A DNA stretch of 64,000 bases from SR-FBR-E99 sp963732365 (GTDB lineage: Bacteria > Bacteroidota > Bacteroidia > Bacteroidales > VadinHA17), in NCBI GenBank assembly GCA_963732365.1, contig CAVSZC010000005.1, forward strand, positions 248,001 to 312,000, read 5' to 3'. A model generated the notes under the pieces. It was given only the letters and a program-made list of their open reading frames with translations, was not told the origin of the DNA and did not search any database. A program made the translations under genes and the position numbers. Shown here in pieces: positions 50,380-59,900 of this stretch (the stretch's first letter is position 1; every line of letters starts with the position of its first letter).

Positions 50380-50820
50380 ATGCTGTCAGCCACATGTAAA
50401 TATGGTATCAGGGCAGTGATCTTCATTGCCTCACATCATGATCAGAAATCAAATGCGGGTCTGAAGCTTATAGCAGATGAGCTGAAGGTGCCGCAGCCAT
50501 ACCTGGCAAAAATCCTGCAGACACTCTCCAGGAGGAAAATTCTTAAATCAACAAAAGGACCTCACGGAGGCTTTTGCCTGCAGGCTCCTGTTGCTGAGCT
50601 GACGCTTATGGATATAATTGAGGCAATTGACGGGGGTGACTTTTTTGACAGCTGTTATGTTACGGGGCAAAAATGTAATTTTGACCACCCCGACCAGGGT
50701 GTCTGTATACTGCATAATGACCTCAGGCAGGAAAAGATGCGGTTAGGCTCATTTTTCAGGTCAAAGACAATAGAGGCAATTGTTCAGCAGGTGCGCAGCT
50801 CACCTGAAATCAGGATTTGA
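50380..50820 (+). CDS. Rrf2 family transcriptional regulator with Cys triad
   Basis: This 146-residue winged-helix regulator has KYGIRAVIFIA at the start, PQPYLAKILQTLSRRKILKSTKGPHGGF (recognition helix and wing) and Cys92, Cys99 and Cys109 in DSCYVTGQKCNFDHPDQGVC. Rrf2 proteins such as IscR and NsrR bind a [2Fe-2S] or [4Fe-4S] cluster with three Cys. The spacing here (x6, x9) differs from IscR, so cluster type is unknown. It follows rpiB by 1 base and overlaps the VanZ-like gene tail by 11 bases. Confidence 0.9.
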   Translation: MLSATCKYGIRAVIFIASHHDQKSNAGLKLIADELKVPQPYLAKILQTLSRRKILKSTKGPHGGFCLQAPVAELTLMDIIEAIDGGDFFDSCYVTGQKCNFDHPDQGVCILHNDLRQEKMRLGSFFRSKTIEAIVQQVRSSPEIRI

Positions 50821-51199
50821 TTTTGTCAAGAAGTTTTTTGGCAACGTGGGCAGCAATGATCCCGGTTGTAACACCCCCGATATTTGCTGCAAGATCGGCT
50901 ATCTCTGCCTTGCGCACCTGTGTGAGAGTCATCTGAAGTATCTCCATAAGAGCCCCAAATCCCAGTGGTATCAGAAGAACCGCGTACGAAAAACCACGGT
51001 TGGTCTTCCAGTTACAGGAGTCGAGCAGCAGAACCGCTGAAAAAAGAGCATACATTGAAAGATGGCCGAGTTTGTCAATATAGGGGATGTTAAGAATTCT
51101 TCCGGGCACCATCGTGCTGCTGCCGGAAAGGCTTAACCACAAGATCAGCAGGCCGATGAGTATACTCTTATAATATTGTTTCAGAAACAGCCAGATCAT
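50810..51199 (-). CDS. VanZ-like family membrane protein
   Basis: This 129-residue protein has four predicted transmembrane helices and the family's pattern (GRILNIPYIDKLGHLSMYALFSAVLL near 33-58, then FGALMEILQMT near 86). VanZ relatives are linked to teicoplanin resistance in Gram-positives but mostly have no known function in Gram-negatives. It converges with the Rrf2 gene, with an 11-base overlap of the two 3' ends. Confidence 0.83.
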   Translation of the reverse strand: MIWLFLKQYYKSILIGLLILWLSLSGSSTMVPGRILNIPYIDKLGHLSMYALFSAVLLLDSCNWKTNRGFSYAVLLIPLGFGALMEILQMTLTQVRKAEIADLAANIGGVTTGIIAAHVAKKLLDKIKS

Positions 51200-51272
51200 C
51201 TGAGTTTTATGAGGTAGCGAAATTAGTAAACTAATATTAAATCTTTTGTAAATTTAAACGATATAAAATCAT

Positions 51273-52403
51273 ATGGCCGGAATATACCTTCATATACCTT
51301 TTTGCAGGAGCTGGTGCAGCTATTGTGACTTTTACAGCATAACTGAAAACAATGATACAGAGCCATTTGTTCAGGCCATAATAAAAGAAGCCTCACTACG
51401 GGCGGGGTATCTCGATGGCGAGGTGGCGGAGACTGTTTATTTCGGCGGCGGAACACCGTCGCTTTTGACCGCGGATCAGGTTCAGAGGATAATCGCCTCA
51501 CTTCGCGATAATTACAAATTTTCTGATGATCCCGAGATAACCATGGAAATCAATCCTGATGATATTTCAGAGGGATCATTCAGGTCTATTGCAGGTTCAG
51601 GAGTTAACAGGATAAGCCTGGGTGTTCAGTCATGGAATGACAGGCGCCTAAAGTTTCTCGGCCGCCGTCACAATGCCGCTCAGTCGGAACAGGCGCTCGG
51701 GATGGCTTTTAAGGAAGGATTCGTTAACGTTTCGGTTGACCTTATCTATGGGATTCCCGGAATGACTGCAGAAGACCTGAGGGCTGATCTTGAAAAGACG
51801 TTCTCATTTCCTGTCACACACATCTCGGCATATCACCTGACAATAGAAAGCGGCACAAAGCTTGGCCGATTGAAGAAGGAGGGGCGGCTTACCGAGGCAG
51901 ACGAAGAGGCGAGCAATACCATGTTCAGCCTGTTGTCGTCACTTTGCCGTGAGAAGGGATTCATACACTATGAGATTTCAAATTTTGCGAAGGAAGGGTT
52001 CATCTCCAGGCATAACTCGTCATACTGGAAACAGATACCTTATCTCGGGTTGGGCCCCTCTGCACATTCCTTCAACCGGATCTCAAGGCAGTGGAATGTT
52101 TCCGATGTGAAGAAATATTTGCGTTCGGTCGGTTCCGGCATTGTTCCCTTTGAGCGCGAAGAGCTCGACAGGCTGACGACCTTCAATGAATATGTAATGA
52201 CGTCACTCAGGACGATGTGGGGGATCGACCTGGGTTATGTCGAACAATACTATGACAAGGAGCTTCATGATTACCTTGTCAACCTGTCAGAGAAATACAT
52301 ACACTATGGCCTCCTGAGGCGAGAAAAAAATACCCTGGCCTTGACAGACCAGGGTAAGATGATATCTGATAATATTATTGCGGAACTCCTGATGGAGTTA
52401 TGA
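51273..52403 (+). CDS. hemW: HemW-like radical SAM haem chaperone
   Basis: This 376-residue radical SAM protein has the C-x3-C-x2-C cluster motif (Cys11, Cys15, Cys18 in PFCRSWCSYCDFY), TVYFGGGTPSLLT (SAM region), GVNRISLGVQSWNDRRLK and VDLIYGIPGMTAEDL. It was formerly called oxygen-independent coproporphyrinogen III oxidase, but HemW-type proteins bind and transfer haem. The C-terminal HemN_C domain is present. Its stop codon abuts the stop of the convergent coiled-coil gene. Confidence 0.93.
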   Translation: MAGIYLHIPFCRSWCSYCDFYSITENNDTEPFVQAIIKEASLRAGYLDGEVAETVYFGGGTPSLLTADQVQRIIASLRDNYKFSDDPEITMEINPDDISEGSFRSIAGSGVNRISLGVQSWNDRRLKFLGRRHNAAQSEQALGMAFKEGFVNVSVDLIYGIPGMTAEDLRADLEKTFSFPVTHISAYHLTIESGTKLGRLKKEGRLTEADEEASNTMFSLLSSLCREKGFIHYEISNFAKEGFISRHNSSYWKQIPYLGLGPSAHSFNRISRQWNVSDVKKYLRSVGSGIVPFEREELDRLTTFNEYVMTSLRTMWGIDLGYVEQYYDKELHDYLVNLSEKYIHYGLLRREKNTLALTDQGKMISDNIIAELLMEL

Positions 52404-53312
52404 TCAGTTCTTGCCCTTCAGCAGGAAGGAGCCGTTGCCTATTTTCTCTCCGTCGAGATAAAGTTCTACATTATACGTTCCGGCGATGAAGTCTCCCGTA
52501 TTATCCAGGAAGATACACATCTCAATATCGCCGTTTGCATAGTCAACAGCCCTGTTGGCAGAGTATATGAGCTGTTCTCCTCCGACTCCGAAAAGGTTAT
52601 CTGGTGAGGGGGTGATCACCAGCTGATCGGGACGCACAACCCTCAGGTAAACGATCTTGTTCCCTGCCTGGGCAATAGGATTTTCTCTCAGCGTGAAGCA
52701 TACGCGCACCTTGTCGAGGTTTCTCAGCTCGGTTGTCTCCTTCCGTTTTTTGTTAAGCGCCACGGCCACAACGTCTTTAGCCTGTATGACAGATGCGATA
52801 GTGACTTTTGAGGTCAGCTCCTCCTTGGTCTTCTCGAGCTCTACGTTTGTCTGCTGAACAACCGTCATCTGATCTTTTATCTCCTTGTTTTCGGCAACAA
52901 GGATTTTATTGCGGGTGTTCAGCGAATCAATCTGTACAATATAACTCTTCATTATATCGCGCATGGTGCTTATTTCAGCTTTATATTTCCTGATCAGCTG
53001 GGCGTTTGAAGCATTCACCTCCAGAAGCTTCTGAATCTTGGTGCGCTCGCGAAGGAGCTCGGCGTTAAGGGTATCGTTACTTGTCTTGAGGGTGTCATAA
53101 CCGTACATCATCATGCGAAGCTCACCGGCAAGAGAATCCTTCTCTTCCGTAAGTATCTGCTCCATCTCAACCATTTTGTTCTTCTGGTTATAATAAAGTA
53201 CGACGAGGGCTATCAAGCCAAGCGTCAGTATTATTGTTGACACAATCATGACCACCGGGGCGCCCTTCTTATGTTCCAGGTACTCAGTCTGATATTTTTC
53301 CTGATTTTCCAT
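52404..53312 (-). CDS. Membrane-anchored coiled-coil protein of unknown function
   Basis: This 302-residue protein has a hydrophilic N-terminus, one transmembrane helix (PVVMIVSTIILTLGLIALVVLYY, about 20-42) and a coiled coil at about 44-170. The C-terminal globular beta-rich domain (about 180-302; RVCFTLRENPIAQAGNKIVYLRVVRP, ending LYLDGEKIGNGSFLLKG) looks like an exported Ig-type domain. I do not recognise the family with confidence. Its topology is probably cytoplasmic N-terminus with coiled coil and C-terminal domain in the periplasm. It is expressed from a full promoter (-33 TTTG and -7 TAATTTTG). Confidence 0.8.
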   Translation of the reverse strand: MENQEKYQTEYLEHKKGAPVVMIVSTIILTLGLIALVVLYYNQKNKMVEMEQILTEEKDSLAGELRMMMYGYDTLKTSNDTLNAELLRERTKIQKLLEVNASNAQLIRKYKAEISTMRDIMKSYIVQIDSLNTRNKILVAENKEIKDQMTVVQQTNVELEKTKEELTSKVTIASVIQAKDVVAVALNKKRKETTELRNLDKVRVCFTLRENPIAQAGNKIVYLRVVRPDQLVITPSPDNLFGVGGEQLIYSANRAVDYANGDIEMCIFLDNTGDFIAGTYNVELYLDGEKIGNGSFLLKGKN

Positions 53313-53332
53313 TTTGATTATTTTTATCGGTG

Positions 53333-53362
53333 CAAAATTAGTAATTATTACAGTTTAACAAA
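53333..53362 (-). promoter_or_regulatory. Complete Bacteroidota promoter (TTTG, 18 bp, TAATTTTG)
   Basis: On the minus strand TTTG (53362-53359), an 18-base spacer and TAATTTTG (53340-53333) match both elements of the phylum's promoter. The box ends 20 bases before the coiled-coil gene's ATG at 53312. Confidence 0.7.
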
Positions 53363-53432
53363 TTTTATCTTCTCTTTGATTATCTTGCCATTGCGTTAAA
53401 TCTTCCGAAAATTAAGTCATAACTTATTATTT

Positions 53433-54836
53433 ATGAGCGGTTTTTATGGTTCTGTCTCCGGCACAAGGTGCGTCGAGGATGTCTTTTACGGTACCGACTA
53501 TCACTCTCATCTGGGTACTAAACGTGCGGGGATGGTGTTTTATGATGCAGAAATCGGATTTAGACGAAGAATTCATAATCTTGAGAACGAATATTTTAGA
53601 AATAAATTTGAGCAGGAGCTTCCTGAGTTCATGGGAAGCAGCGGCATTGCGGTCATCAGTGACACCGATCCGCAGCCCATTCTTTTTAATTCACATCTCG
53701 GTCCTTTTGCGCTGGTAACTGTCTCGAGAATAGTAAATATCAACGAACTGGCTGATTATTTTCTGGCAAGGAAGAAGCATTTCACCGAAAATTTCATGGG
53801 AAACATTAATCCCACCGAAATGGTTGCCAATCTGATTTGTGAGGGAGACTCCTTTGTGGAGGGTATCACAACGGTATTTGAAAGGATTCAGGGTTCATGT
53901 TCTTTGCTGGTACTTACACAGGATGGCATCATTGCCGCCAGGGACAGGAATGGCCGTACGCCCGTTGTCATAGGTAAGAAGAAAGGGGCAAGGGCTGTCG
54001 CATCCGAGACCTGTTCCTTTCCGAACACCGGTTTTGAGACGGAGTATTTTCTCGGACCCGGAGAGATTGTTCACATTCGTCCCGACGGCTTCACCCGCCT
54101 GAAGGCCCCCGGAAAGAAGATGCAGATATGCGCATTTCTCTGGGTATATTACGGTTTTCCGACATCTGAATATGAAGGCCGCAACGTTGAGCAGGTACGT
54201 TATGAGTGCGGTGCCGCACTTGCAAGGCGTGACAGCGTTGAGGCTGACTTTGTGTGCGGTGTTCCCGACTCGGGTGTAGGCCATGCCTTTGGTTATGCTA
54301 ATGAGAAGGGGCTGCCGTATATGAGTTCATTCTCGAAATACACCCCTACCTGGCCGAGAAGCTTCATGCCGCAGAGGCAGATACAGCGCGACCTGGTTGC
54401 CAGGATGAAGCTCATCCCCAACAGGAAAATAACAAAGGGGAAGAAGATAATATTCCTTGATGACAGCATCGTAAGAGGGACGCAGCTGAAGGACAACACC
54501 CGCGACCTGCGTGAGGCTGGGGCAGCTGAGCTCCACATGCGGATTGCATGCCCTCCGCTTCTGTACCCCTGTCCGTTCCTTAACTTCTCACAGTCGCGCT
54601 CAACCCTTGAGCTGGCTGCCAGAAAGGCAATAGTAGCCCTAGAGGGTGAAGAAAAAAATATTGAGCAATATCTTGATCCTGATTCTGAAAAATACGCTAA
54701 GATGGTCGAAGAGATTTCAGGTACGCTGGGGATGGACACCCTGATGTTTCAGCGGCTGGAAGACCTCGTTGAGGCGATAGGCCTCCCGAAGGAAAGGCTC
54801 TGCACGCATTGCTGGGACGGCAGCAGCGGATTCTGA
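53433..54836 (+). CDS. PurF-like amidophosphoribosyltransferase paralogue lacking the catalytic N-terminal Cys
   Basis: This 467-residue protein has the class II glutamine amidotransferase N-domain and a phosphoribosyltransferase C-domain (PRPP loop IIFLDDSIVRGTQLKDNTR). It begins MSGFYGSVSGTRC. In true PurF the mature protein starts with Cys as nucleophile (CGIxG). Here Ser2-Gly3-Phe4 occupies that position and no propeptide Cys precedes it. HLGTKRAGMVFYD, NSHLGPFALV and GSCSLLVLT remain recognisable. I recall similar Bacteroidota paralogues. Glutaminase activity is doubtful; an ammonia-dependent or other PRPP-using role is possible. Confidence 0.85.
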   Translation: MSGFYGSVSGTRCVEDVFYGTDYHSHLGTKRAGMVFYDAEIGFRRRIHNLENEYFRNKFEQELPEFMGSSGIAVISDTDPQPILFNSHLGPFALVTVSRIVNINELADYFLARKKHFTENFMGNINPTEMVANLICEGDSFVEGITTVFERIQGSCSLLVLTQDGIIAARDRNGRTPVVIGKKKGARAVASETCSFPNTGFETEYFLGPGEIVHIRPDGFTRLKAPGKKMQICAFLWVYYGFPTSEYEGRNVEQVRYECGAALARRDSVEADFVCGVPDSGVGHAFGYANEKGLPYMSSFSKYTPTWPRSFMPQRQIQRDLVARMKLIPNRKITKGKKIIFLDDSIVRGTQLKDNTRDLREAGAAELHMRIACPPLLYPCPFLNFSQSRSTLELAARKAIVALEGEEKNIEQYLDPDSEKYAKMVEEISGTLGMDTLMFQRLEDLVEAIGLPKERLCTHCWDGSSGF

Positions 54837-54842
54837 TAGTTG

Positions 54843-54866
54843 TTAACAAAGCCACACCTTTGTTAA
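54843..54866. terminator. Hairpin after the purF-like gene (possible terminator)
   Basis: TTAACAAAG CCACAC CTTTGTTAA forms a perfect 9-bp stem and 6-base loop starting 6 bases after the stop codon. The stem is AT-rich and the following bases are TAATTCTTA, so it is a weak terminator or an operator. Confidence 0.5.
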
Positions 54867-55028
54867 TAATTCTTAAAATCTGTCATTATCCTCCGAAAAA
54901 TAAGGCGCTATTTTTACACTTAGAATTTTTTTTCAGTACGTGCAACCATCATAGCGGAGTTGCGTGTCTGATAATTCAAACATATTAACCAAAAGAAATA
55001 ATTAAAAACAATTTTTAAAACTAAAACG

Positions 55029-55529
55029 ATGAAGAAAATCCTTGCAATTTCAGTTATCATGATTGCCTTCTCTGCAGGCCTGTTTGCACAAAATCAGGCA
55101 ACCGCAACAGCAACCGCAGTCATTGTCACCCCTATTTCACTTACTCAGACTGCTGACATGAGCTTTGGCAATATCATTGCTTCTGTTGGTGGCGGCACGG
55201 TGGTTCTTACGCCGGGAGGTACACGGACACCGACAGGTGTAACATTTCCAGCCGTTGGCGGAACTGTAACGGCCGCATCATTTAATGTGGCAGGGCAGGC
55301 CAACTTAACATATTCAATTACTCTTCCTGCATCGCACACAATAAATTCAGGATTAAACAGTATGCTGGTGGATGCATTTACCAGCAGCACACTTTCCGGA
55401 ACAGCTACCCTTAGCGGTGCGGGCGCAGACGTACTCACTGTCGGAGCAACTCTGAATGTCGGAGCGGCTCAACCGGCCGGGACATACACCAATGCAGCCG
55501 GATTCACGGTTACTGTCAACTATAATTAA
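55029..55529 (+). CDS. DUF4402 secreted pilin-like protein (copy 1)
   Basis: This 166-residue protein has a signal peptide (KKILAISVIMIAFSAGLFAQ) and one DUF4402 domain: AVIVTPISLTQTADMSFGNI, VTAASFNVAGQANLTYSITLP and the family's closing LTVGATLNVGAAQPAGTYTNAAGFTVTVNYN. The mature N-terminus (QNQATATATAVIVTP) alternates hydrophobic and small residues, as a donor strand would in a chaperone-usher subunit; that is inference. It begins the locus, 192 bases after the purF-like gene, with an A-rich leader and no clear -7 box. Confidence 0.87.
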   Translation: MKKILAISVIMIAFSAGLFAQNQATATATAVIVTPISLTQTADMSFGNIIASVGGGTVVLTPGGTRTPTGVTFPAVGGTVTAASFNVAGQANLTYSITLPASHTINSGLNSMLVDAFTSSTLSGTATLSGAGADVLTVGATLNVGAAQPAGTYTNAAGFTVTVNYN

Positions 55530-55567
55530 AGAGTGCGCCAGGGAATAAAACAGGTCTGGCAAGAGGG

Positions 55568-56101
55568 ATGAGAAAGCACAGGAAGTTTCTTTTTGGCCTG
55601 ATAGGGTTATTTTTTGTACCGGCAGGGATGGCGGTGGCACAGATCGCCCCCCCTGCCAGTGCAACAGGTCATATTACGGCGGAAGTAATTACAATGCTTG
55701 CTGCCGTTGAGACTTCTCAGCTTAATTTTGGTCGGTTTGCCCCGGGTCCGCAGGGAGGAGAGCTGATAATCACGCCTGAGAGCACTGTCATGGTGCAGGG
55801 CAGTGTGTGGCCGGGAAGCGGATCAAGGAATGCAGCCAGCTTCTTCGTAACAGGAGACCCCGGCGTGGCATATACTATTACGTTCCCCTCAGCTCCGGTG
55901 ACGATTACACATATGGGCAGTGCCAGAACCATGACGGTAGAAGACTGGACGTCAGTGCCGGAGCCGACACCCGGAGCGGGAATGCTTGAGGACGGATCGC
56001 AGGTGGTCATGGTAGGGGCAACGCTGAAAGTTGGTACCCTGGTCGATAATCCGGTCGGGATATATACGGGGACATATACAATCACGTTCGACTTTAATTA
56101 A
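55568..56101 (+). CDS. DUF4402 secreted pilin-like protein (copy 2)
   Basis: This 177-residue protein has a signal peptide ending MAVAQIA and a DUF4402 domain: TSQLNFGRFAPGPQGGELIITP, SRNAASFFVTGDPGVAYTITFP and VMVGATLKVGTLVDNPVGIYTGTYTITFDFN. It is a separate paralogue, clearly diverged from copy 1. It starts 38 bases after copy 1 and 30 bases before the chaperone, so all are probably one transcript. Confidence 0.87.
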   Translation: MRKHRKFLFGLIGLFFVPAGMAVAQIAPPASATGHITAEVITMLAAVETSQLNFGRFAPGPQGGELIITPESTVMVQGSVWPGSGSRNAASFFVTGDPGVAYTITFPSAPVTITHMGSARTMTVEDWTSVPEPTPGAGMLEDGSQVVMVGATLKVGTLVDNPVGIYTGTYTITFDFN

Positions 56102-56131
56102 AAGGAATTTGAACAAGATAACTTAGAAATA

Positions 56132-56980
56132 ATGCCAAAGCTTACATTGCAGCTTTTAACAACAGGCCTGATAATGCTTCAGGTCTTTTTTCCTTTTAAT
56201 ACAAGGGCTCAGGGCAATTTGCTGATAACACCCAAAAGAGCTGTGTTTGAAGGAAATAAGAGATCCATGGATCTTAACCTGGCAAACATTGGTCAGGATA
56301 CGGCCACCTATGCCATCTCTCTTGTGGAGATACGGATGACGGAGGCGGGCAGCTTCGAGTCCATTACTGAGCCTGACGAAGGACAGCAGTTTGCGAGTCC
56401 CTATCTGAGATATTTTCCACGGTCAGTGACGCTCGGGCCCAATGAAGCCCAGACAGTAAAGATACAGCTTGTCAGGAGCGGAAACCTGGAGCCCGGCGAG
56501 TACAGGTCGCATCTCTACTTCAGGGCGGTCCCGAGGCCAACGCCACTGGGGGAGGAAGAGGATACGGTGCCTGATCAGACGTCTATCTCTGTCAAGCTGA
56601 TACCTGTATTCGGTATAACCATCCCGGTGATAATCAGGGTGGGTCAGCCCGCGGTCACCGTGACGCTCTCAGATCTTGGACTGACATTTGCCGGTGACAC
56701 TCTGCCAAGGCTCAGGATGACATTTAACCGTTCTGGCAACTTTTCTGTTTACGGCGACCTGGCCGTTGATCATGTTTCTGATCAGGGAAAGAGAACCAGG
56801 GTGGGAATGGCAAACGGGGTTGCGGTATATACACCTAATCTCAGAAGGGATTTTGAGCTAAGCCTTACAGACTTCCGGGTCTTGATTACGGAAAGGGAAA
56901 GCTTGTTTTGAAATATTTCAGCTCCGTCTGATGTTAAGCCGGAGAAATATGCAGAGGCAGAATTGCTTTTGAATCGTTAA
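56132..56980 (+). CDS. PapD-like fimbrial chaperone, 3' end frame-disrupted
   Basis: This exported Ig-fold periplasmic chaperone has a signal peptide (LTTGLIMLQVFFPFNTRAQ) and NLLITPKRAVFEGNKRSMDLNLANIG, the N-domain strand of pili chaperones. YLRYFPRSVTLGPNEAQTVKIQ follows with the conserved GExRsH-type EPGEYRSHLYF. As read, the frame ends at 56911. From about 56875 another frame continues PGLDYGKGKLVLKYFSS, and from 56930 the original frame resumes DVKPEKYAEAELLLNR to a stop at 56980. A one-base loss near 56875 and a one-base gain near 56929 therefore damage the last strand. The fold of the rest is intact. Confidence 0.8.
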
Positions 56981-56992
56981 CCAGCAACATAA

Positions 56993-59900
56993 GTGCCGCC
57001 AGCGAGACTTAACATAAAGCGCATAACACGAGTACTGCATCTGATCATATTTTCCGTTGCGCTGGCATGGCCAGCCCCTGACGCATACGGCCAGGTCAAC
57101 GGCGATTACCAGACAAGGGCCACCGGAAACTGGAATGCCAATAACACCTGGCAGGTCAGAACCGGAGGTGCCTGGGTGAACTGCGCTGCCGGTGATTACC
57201 CTGGCGCGGCCCCCGGTGCCGGCACCGTTAATATTTTAAATAACCATACAGTTACTCTAACGGCAAACGTCCCCAACAGTGTCGGGGCCCTGAGCATTAA
57301 CGGCGGGAACCAGGATTCCTATCTTCAGTTCAACACTGGCGTTTCATTGACAGTCACCGGGCAAACCTATCTGAATTCTGACAGTAACGATGATGAAAAA
57401 TCTGTTTTAGTGAATGCCGGGGTCTTCAGAACAGGCTCGGTTAATGCAAATTCAAATGGTGATACCAGGGATGCCTATATACGAATTTCAACAGGGACCG
57501 TAACTGTTGACGGCAATGTGACGTTAAACGGCACCGCTGTTCGAACTTACATCATTTTTGCCGGCAATGGTAATCTGTATGTCGGAGGGACAATTACGGG
57601 CGGATCAATTACCGGCACAGCCGGAGGCGGGACTACAGCTCCTACTGCTGGTACAGTCACATACAACAATGCCGGTGCGCAAAACATTGGAACTTATGGA
57701 TACTTTAATCTTGGAATTTCCGGAGGCGGCAACAAGAATATGCAGGGAAGCTTCTCGGTAAACGGAACACTAAATCTTACCTCCGGGACTTTTGTTGTAG
57801 GTTCAAATACGCTCACGTTGAACGGTCCGGCCATTACCGGCACACCGACAAACCTGAGCACTGCATCATCTTCCTCCCTTGTTTTCGGCGGATCATCAAC
57901 CGGTATAAGCATACCTTCCAGTGCTGCAAGCCTTAACAACCTGACGGTAAGCAACGTCAATGGTGTAACACTGAATGGTAGCTTAATTCTCTCAGGAACA
58001 TTGTCCCTTCAAAGTGGTCTGTTTAATGTGGGAGGGAACACCCTTACATTAAATGGCCCGGCCATAACCGGTACACCTACCAATCTTGTCACCACATCTT
58101 CCTCGTCATTGGTATTCGGAGGCTCCTCAACCGGCATAAGTATACCTTCCAGTGTTGCAAATTTGTCGGGTCTTACAATTAATAACAGCAACGGGGTTTC
58201 TTTAGCCGGAAGTGTCAATTTGGCAAACACACTTACAATGATTCAGGGGAATATTGTAACCGGGGCAAATACTTTGACATTATCAGGCAACACTCCGGGT
58301 AGTTTGGTATTTACTAATGGCAGAATTATTGGTCTGTTCATAAGAGCAATCGGATCAACCGGATCAGATTATCTCTTTCCGGTAGGCACAGAAGCAATTT
58401 TCAGTCCGCTTAAGATCACATTTGCCAACCTTAACCCTGGCACGCTGGCAGTCCTGTTTCAGCCTGATGATATTGGAACTGTCGGATTGCCCCTGGATGA
58501 CTCGGGAAATGAGGTTCATGATCGTCAGACAACCGGATACTGGACCATGACGGCCGCCGGATCTCTTGCCTCAACTGATTATAGTGTGAATCTTAACTTC
58601 TCCGGTTTCAGTAACGTGGATTCACGTGCCCGCATTCTGAAGCGCACAAATGGAGGAAACCTCGCTCTTGACGGAATTCACGGCTCGGTGAGCAGCCCTG
58701 AAATATCACGAACGGGGATGAGCGGAATTTCCACAACGGCAACAGATTTAGCAATAGGAAAACCAGATTTGCGGATCATCACTCAGCCCTCAAACGCCAC
58801 AGGATGTAATTCTTCATTCAGTGTCACAGTTAGTGGACGGGCCCCCCTGACTTATCAATGGCAGGAGGACAACGGAGGAGGATTCACAAATATAACCAAC
58901 GGCGGCATTTATAGCGGGGCCATCAGCAATATACTTACAATTTCAGGAGCTCCGCAATCCATGAATGGCTATAGTTATCGATGTATAGTCATCGACGGGT
59001 ATGGATATACAAAGACAAGCAACAGTGCAGCGCTCACAATTCTGGAAGCGATACTTGGGTATAAGTATGAAAGAAATATTACCATTGATTATACAAGGGT
59101 AGCAGGAGGGGTAGATTTGTATAATTTTCCGGTCATGATAAACCTGACCGGACAGACTTTCTTACAAACCTCGCCGGCCGGAGAGATATTAAATGCAAAT
59201 GGATTTGATATTATTTTTACTGACAGTAATCATAATAAACTCGATCACCAGATTGAGTATTACAATGGAACCAACGGTGATCTTATTGCCTGGGTCCGCA
59301 TTCCGATTCTCTCCTCCTCATCAAATACCGTTATCAAAATGCTTTATGCAAATCCGCAGATAACCACCGATCCGTCGGTTACTACAGTCTGGGACAGCCA
59401 CTACAAGGGGGTGTGGCATCTCAATGACAATAACCTTGAGGATGCCACTGTATATGATTTTTCAGGAACGCCATACAATACCCCGTCATATTCAACAGGC
59501 ACTATCTATAACGCCCTGCAGATGAACGGAACAGATGAGTATGTGCAGGTAAACAGCGCTGCGCACCTTAATTTTGCAGGTAATATAACCATCTCGGCAT
59601 GGGTGAATATGGATACACGTACCAGGGATCAGAAGATAGCAGGCAATCAGAACGGGACAAGCGGGGGATACAAGTTCGGGATCTATACAAACAACAGGGT
59701 TGAATTTGAAATAAGGAATTCAGCTAACATACCATCATTGAACAGGGATGTTGACGGCGGCACGATACTTAATACAGGTCAGTGGTATTATCTTGCCGGG
59801 ATCAGCTCTGATGTTCTTGATTCGATCAAAACCATTGTTAACGGTGTTCCGGAGCGGCCCTTCAAAAAAACCGGGACTCTCGGCACGTCATCCAACACAA

